A stretch of 64,000 nt of DNA, taken from NCBI GenBank assembly GCA_030272155.1, contig CP126193.1:6820001-6884000 (forward strand). Direction: 5' to 3'. Shown piece by piece: positions 59,864 through 64,000 of this stretch; position 1 is the stretch's first letter; every line of letters begins with the position of its first letter. Below the pieces are notes generated by a model. That model did not search any database. It was not told the origin of the DNA and was given only the letters and a program-made list of their open reading frames with translations. The position numbers were made by a program, and so were the translations under genes. This DNA is from Tetradesmus obliquus. Lineage: Eukaryota; Chlorophyta; Chlorophyceae; Sphaeropleales; Scenedesmaceae.

Positions 59864-61899
59864 AGACTATTGGACCACGGTTGCAGAGCGCGTGCATGCA
59901 ACGCTGACTGATGACCAAAAGGCAGCACTGAAGACATGCTGGACGCGGGTGAAGGCAAACAAGGCAGCACTGACAGCGCAGCACAACCAGCTCAGCACAC
60001 GGCTGGAGCAGCTGCAGCAGCTGCAGCAGCAGCACCAGCAGAAGTTTGAGGAGCAGGCGGCGCAGCTGCCGCTGCTGCAGGTGCCGCAGTACGCGCAGCG
60101 GGTGCACTTTGCAAGCCAGCAGCAGCAGCAGCAGCAGTGGCAGCAACCGCAGCAGCAGCAGACGCAGCAGGCACCTGTCGCTGCTCAGGACGTGCAGCAG
60201 CCAGGCAGCATGCAGGTGCATCAGCTTGAGGAGGAGCTTCAAGAGGTGGAGCGGCTGCTGTTTTCAGACCTGGACGTCACCGACCTCGCGGAAGCAGCTG
60301 CAACACCCACATCACGTGGCAGCTTGCCTGCCTGGTCTCCAGACGAGCCTCTCAGCGGGCTGCTGCAGGAGCAGCACGCAGCGCAGCAGGCCTGCCCGCT
60401 GGCACCGATGCAGCCGCAAGTCTGTGTGCTGCCAGCCGTGCTGCCGCAGCTGCACCAGCAGCAAGAGCAGCAGCAGCAGCAGCTGTTGCTGCAGGGGAAT
60501 GCGCAGCAGGACGGCAGCCAGGCACCGCAGGCCTGCCAGCTGTCTGCCATGCCTCAACAGCCACAGCTGCTGCTGCAGGACCAGCAGCCGGCGCTGGTGC
60601 AGGTGTGTGTGCTGCCACCTGTTCAGAATATGTCAGTGCAGCCGCAAATGCCCATGCAGCAGCTGCAGATGCCCGTGCTGCAGCAGCCTGCAGTGCCGCA
60701 CCCCCAGCAATGCAGCCAGGTGCACATGCGGCACAGCAGCGGGGCTGGCACCAGCAGCCACAGCGCAGGCAGCTGCCATCAGCAGCTGCCGCAGCAGCCT
60801 GTGGCCGGCAGTGCTGCGCCTGAGCTTGCATCGCTTGTGGCTCAGCCTGACGGCAGTTTCTCAGGCGTGCTGGCAGCCACTGCTGCTGCAGGCGCGAGGG
60901 ACAGCATCAACAACAGCATGACGAAAGCGTCATCGCGAGTGGAGGAGGTGCTGCTGCCGGTGAGTGATGCACTAGATATTGATAAGCCTGCAATTGGACC
61001 GGGGCACTCTGGTGCGTGCCATACAAAGTGCGGAAGCCTCGTTGCGTTGTGTGGGGTTTGCTGCCCTTGTATCAGGACGCCTGTCCTGAGTACATGGGCA
61101 GATGTTTATGGTTGTTGCAGCAGAAGCCTGCATGTTGCGGAGGCATCATAGTTGCCGACTAGAGCCAGCTTGCTCTGCTCTTGTGGCCGCACTTTGTCAT
61201 GTGCAGTGTTTGGGTTATACGTGCGCATGTCTGCAACCTGGGCGTATGCTGCACACCACTGACACCCATAGGGTGCGATGACACTCGCTTGCCAGAGCAT
61301 GCTTATTGGGTCTGTGCTGTCCTGAGCAAGTGTGCCGTTGCCTGTGTTGCGCTCTTGGTGCCATCACCACACCTGTCACCGTTGCTGCTGCTGCTGCTGC
61401 TGCTGCTGCTCAGGTTGCCAGCAAGGAGCAGCGCAAGATTGAGCGGCAGCTGCTGAGCATCGCTGAGAAGATCAAGCTGCAGCACTTCTGCCAGATCCTG
61501 CAGTTCCACAACACGCTCAGCAACAAGCAGATGGCAGAGCTCTACGTGAGCTCATGGCCCTTCCTGCCAGACTCCCTCGCAGGTGCGCATCTGCTGGTGC
61601 TGCACAGCATTGCTTGGAAGCTGCAGCATCCCAAGATGGTGCACCTTCAGCATGCAGTCGATGTGCATGAACATGCAGTCTGTAGATAGCTGGAGTGATG
61701 GCTGCTAACGGCCTACTTGCTTCAGTTTGTAATCACCCAAGCGCAGCACGCCAGCCGTCTGACATACACAGGTACCGCGGGTGCTGCATCAAGCTGCCGT
61801 GCCCCCATGCATGCTCTTAACTTGCCCGGCACACACTCTAAGTGAGCTTGCTGCCGCTGCCCTGCAGTGTGTGAGGCGCTGGATGAGCTCGGGTGGTGA
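58322..61899 (+). CDS. Coiled-coil, Gln-rich protein (intact downstream paralogue)
   Basis: Exons: 58322-58341, 58574-58874, 59153-59549, 59866-60959, 61414-61582, 61868-61899 (TGA); 2013 nt, 670 residues, phases consistent. The tiny first exon encodes MSGNHY plus part of a codon, identical in the paralogue. Residues about 8-45 form a leucine-zipper-like helix (KQVMHLEAALQKRMAQLGLL, then EAENARLKQKE). It resembles the zipper half of algal bZIP factors but has no N-x7-R basic region. A conserved globular block follows (GCCSSSYSELYGVRLLRRAT, LLLPKYDSAAPSTSLG). A second coiled coil starts at TDDQKAALKTCWTRVKANKA (about 255-305). Then come about 280 Gln/Pro-rich residues, an EVERLLFSDLD motif and a conserved end ACEALDELGW-like. 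A transcriptional regulator is a plausible guess only. Exon 4 could instead begin at 59749 and read the CTG run as poly-Ala; the paralogue argues for 59866. Confidence 0.75.
59805..59862. repeat. (CTG)n, about 19 units, abutting a 3' splice site
   Basis: The run ends in TAG followed by the exon that aligns with the paralogue's GYW/DYW start, so it serves as the 3' end of intron 3. Confidence 0.8.
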
Positions 61900-63827
61900 T
61901 GTCAGCGCTGCCCCTGGCACCACCGGAACAGCAGCAGCTGATGGTTGCCTCATCGTGCAGGTCTTTGAGCAAAAGTCTGGCATGGGCCCGTTGGTCTGCC
62001 ATCTGTTGCAGCTGGTGACGCGACACAGCAGCATCTCACGCCGTTGAAGCGGCTGCTGTGTTCACTCCATGGTGATTTTGCCCTGGTCTCAGCACCCTGC
62101 TGCGCACCAGCAGCCAGAACTGCTGCTGGCGTGACTTGTGCAGCCATCTGTGGAAGGGCCTGTGGCAGCAACTGCGCTCACAACAGCGGCTTCCGCGATT
62201 GCAGTGGGCTGCTGGCGTGAGCGCTGTGCGTTGGCAGCTACATGCTGATAGCTGTACTGATTGCAACCCCGGGGTATTTTACTGCTGCAGGCCACACAAG
62301 CTGCCAGCGGAAGCCCACTGCAGAACTCAGTGGCGGCTTATTGGCATATGTCTTGGCATATGTGCTGGTATATGTGTTCGCATATATGGCGTTGATGCTA
62401 TGGCTTGATGGGTAACATGATGATGATGCCATATGTGTGCGCGCATGTGTTGGTACATGTGTGGCTTTTACTACAGCATCATGTGCATCTGTTGTCGTCT
62501 GCTGCATGTGGGCCGCACAGACTGGCAGGGCTCTGGGCAACACCTGGGACGTACAGGCTGGCAGCTTCACAGCCTGATGCGGCGCTTGATGATGGAAAAC
62601 ACAATGCCAGCATGGTTCTGCACCAGCACTGTTCGACCCCTTGCATCACTCAGCGACGGCCTCAGGTGCTGGTGCATTGTTTGAGTTGTGTGTGATCATG
62701 CCTGTTAGCATGGTCGGGGGCACACACCGGCATCAGCAACGGATGATGCATTGCGTGGCACAAGGTGGGGTATTGTCACGCAGTTTATCTCGTCGTCTGT
62801 GGTGCTCCGTTTGGTCCGTCATGGCTTGGTATGTGTATCATGTCCCATGTGTGTTGTACATGCGGCGTTGGTGTTGTTGTTATGTGTGTTGTCCTACCTG
62901 TGGTGTACATACTGGATTTGGGCTGCTGTGGATGCGCCATGCACCTGTATGCAATCGTTGTGGCATGGTGTTTGTCTGTGAGGTGCACATCACAGCGGGT
63001 CAACATCATCCACTCTTGCGTGTCGCTGCCGCTGCAGGCACTCCATGCAGAAGCTCGCCGCATAACGCACAGGAATCTGTGGGATGTTGGCTGGTCCCTG
63101 CTGCAATGTTAGCTTCGGCTTTGAAGGTGCTGCTTGCTTGAATTCGTCGCTTGATTATTGCAGCAGCTGCAGGCCGCGCTGCAGCCCGGCCGGGCCAGGG
63201 CCCTGGCAGCTTGTGCCATCTGCTGTGTACAGCATAGCATGCCGTAGCCCTGCTACAGGCACGATGGGACTGCCCATAGCATGCCGTAGCACTGCTACAG
63301 GCACGATTGTTTGCCTTCGCTCGCTTGTGCCCAGGCCTGCAGCACGGTTGCAGCTGAGTTGCTGCTGCATGTCGCCAGCATGTACAGCAGCAGGCGAGGT
63401 GCGCGCACGGCGCTGATGCCCCCGTCAGATCCTTTGCTCTGCTTATATTGTAGTTGTCTTGCTGGGCCGGGGAAGCTGATAGAAATATGGGCTGAATGCG
63501 CAAGGGGCCATGCAGGCTTCTTGGGTGCATGCAACCAGCACGTGTTGTCTTGCAAAACAAGGCGGTGGCGCTGACGTCAGCACGCGTAATGCATCTGCAG
63601 CAGCTAAGCCAAGCCGGCTGTCTGTACTCATGTCGTTTGGCTGTTGCGGCGGTGCCCATATGAGGTTGCAGCGTGATGCCGCGTGCGCTGAGCTGCGCCT
63701 TGCGCGCTGCGACTGCAGCAACACAAAAGAAGAGAAACATGCGCGTCGCTGGAGCTGAGCGGCCTACCTGCATCAGGTGCCCTGACGCGTAGTGGTGCAT
63801 GGTGACAATTGGCATTGTATTGGCAAG
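61900..63827. other. Intergenic region with short repeats
   Basis: No exon was supported. A 33-bp direct repeat (CATAGCATGCCGTAGC...) lies at 63233-63265 and 63275-63307. Four loose GCATATGT-type units lie near 62341-62390. Confidence 0.5.
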
Positions 63828-63935
63828 TTATTGCTGCCGGCTCAGCTGACTGAGTGCTGCTGCCCAGGTCAGCGCTTCTGAGTGGACGGCAGGTTGCATG
63901 TCGATGATGTCACTTTTGGGGTGTATGCCCTCAAG
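63828..63935 (-). CDS. Possible last exon of a gene continuing off the right edge
   Basis: On the minus strand an acceptor (CTACGCAG) at 63936 is followed by 36 in-frame codons ending in TAA at 63830-63828. The peptide starts LEGIHPKSDIIDMQPAVHSE and ends LSQLSRQQ. Its mixed composition looks protein-like, unlike most chance frames here. No family is recognised and no upstream exon is visible before the edge. Confidence 0.3.
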   Translation of the reverse strand, partial: LEGIHPKSDIIDMQPAVHSEALTWAAALSQLSRQQ

Positions 63936-64000
63936 CTGCGTAGCATGCACTGCTGTGCCCTTCTTGCAGCTCTGATTGGCACAAATATTGGCTGGCTTAT

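Noticed and set aside
59676-59865. Reading the (CTG)n run as a 19-residue poly-Ala segment at the start of exon 4
   Set aside because: It is phase-compatible, but the paralogue at 52958 begins its exon directly at the matching Tyr-Trp, so the run is better explained as intron end.
63006-63815. 269-codon minus-strand open frame
   Set aside because: Composition is Ala/Cys/Arg-rich out-of-frame type and several overlapping frames are equally open; no family resemblance.

Overview
This window looks like nuclear DNA of a green alga, most likely a chlorophycean of the Scenedesmus/Tetradesmus/Chlamydomonas kind. The genes are split by many short GT-AG introns (one GC-AG). CAG/CTG runs are everywhere, as poly-Gln or poly-Ala codons in exons and as CTG tracts at intron 3' ends. 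TGTAA, the usual chlorophyte poly(A) signal, lies shortly after several stops. The closest protein families I recognise are those of land plants: FRA3-type 5-phosphatase, plant ERD2-like protein, condensin-II CAP-G2 and plastid LrgA/LrgB. I built the exon models by hand from splice sites. In every complete model the intron phases match and the exon sum divides by three.

Layout: (1) 1-5066, minus: secreted cysteine-rich GCC2/GCC3-repeat protein, 3' end off the left edge. (2) 5731-7854, minus: YdcF/DUF218 protein. (3) 8296-16415, plus: a 1441-residue WD40 plus inositol-polyphosphate 5-phosphatase, divergent from (2). (4) 16994-19974, plus: ERD2-like multispanning membrane protein. (5) about 21621-22805, plus: small membrane protein, 5' end unresolved. 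(6) 23933-30515, plus: a 1271-residue predicted plastid protein whose LrgA/LrgB transporter module follows about 850 residues of Ala-rich helix. (7) 35691-38361, minus: tandem CCCH zinc-finger protein. (8) 38969-40010, minus: small Coa1-like membrane protein. (9) 41430-50162, plus: condensin-II subunit CAP-G2 with a PHD finger inside it. (10, 11) 51300-55031 and 58322-61899, plus: tandem paralogues of a coiled-coil, Gln-rich protein, the first broken by an internal stop. A possible last exon of another minus-strand gene lies at 63828-63935. The longest stretches without a supported gene are 30516-35690, 55032-58321 and 61900-63827.

The genes are ordinary nuclear neighbours and do not form one pathway. 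The most notable points are: the PHD finger embedded in CAP-G2; the helical-domain/LrgAB fusion with an internal 0.8-kb exon duplication; a 5-phosphatase carrying NPF, DPF and PPxY adaptor motifs; and a repeated pattern in which introns hold a partial extra copy of the adjoining exon edge with its splice site (six cases in five genes). There is also an intronic hairpin with near-perfect arms of about 37 nt that resembles a small-RNA precursor.
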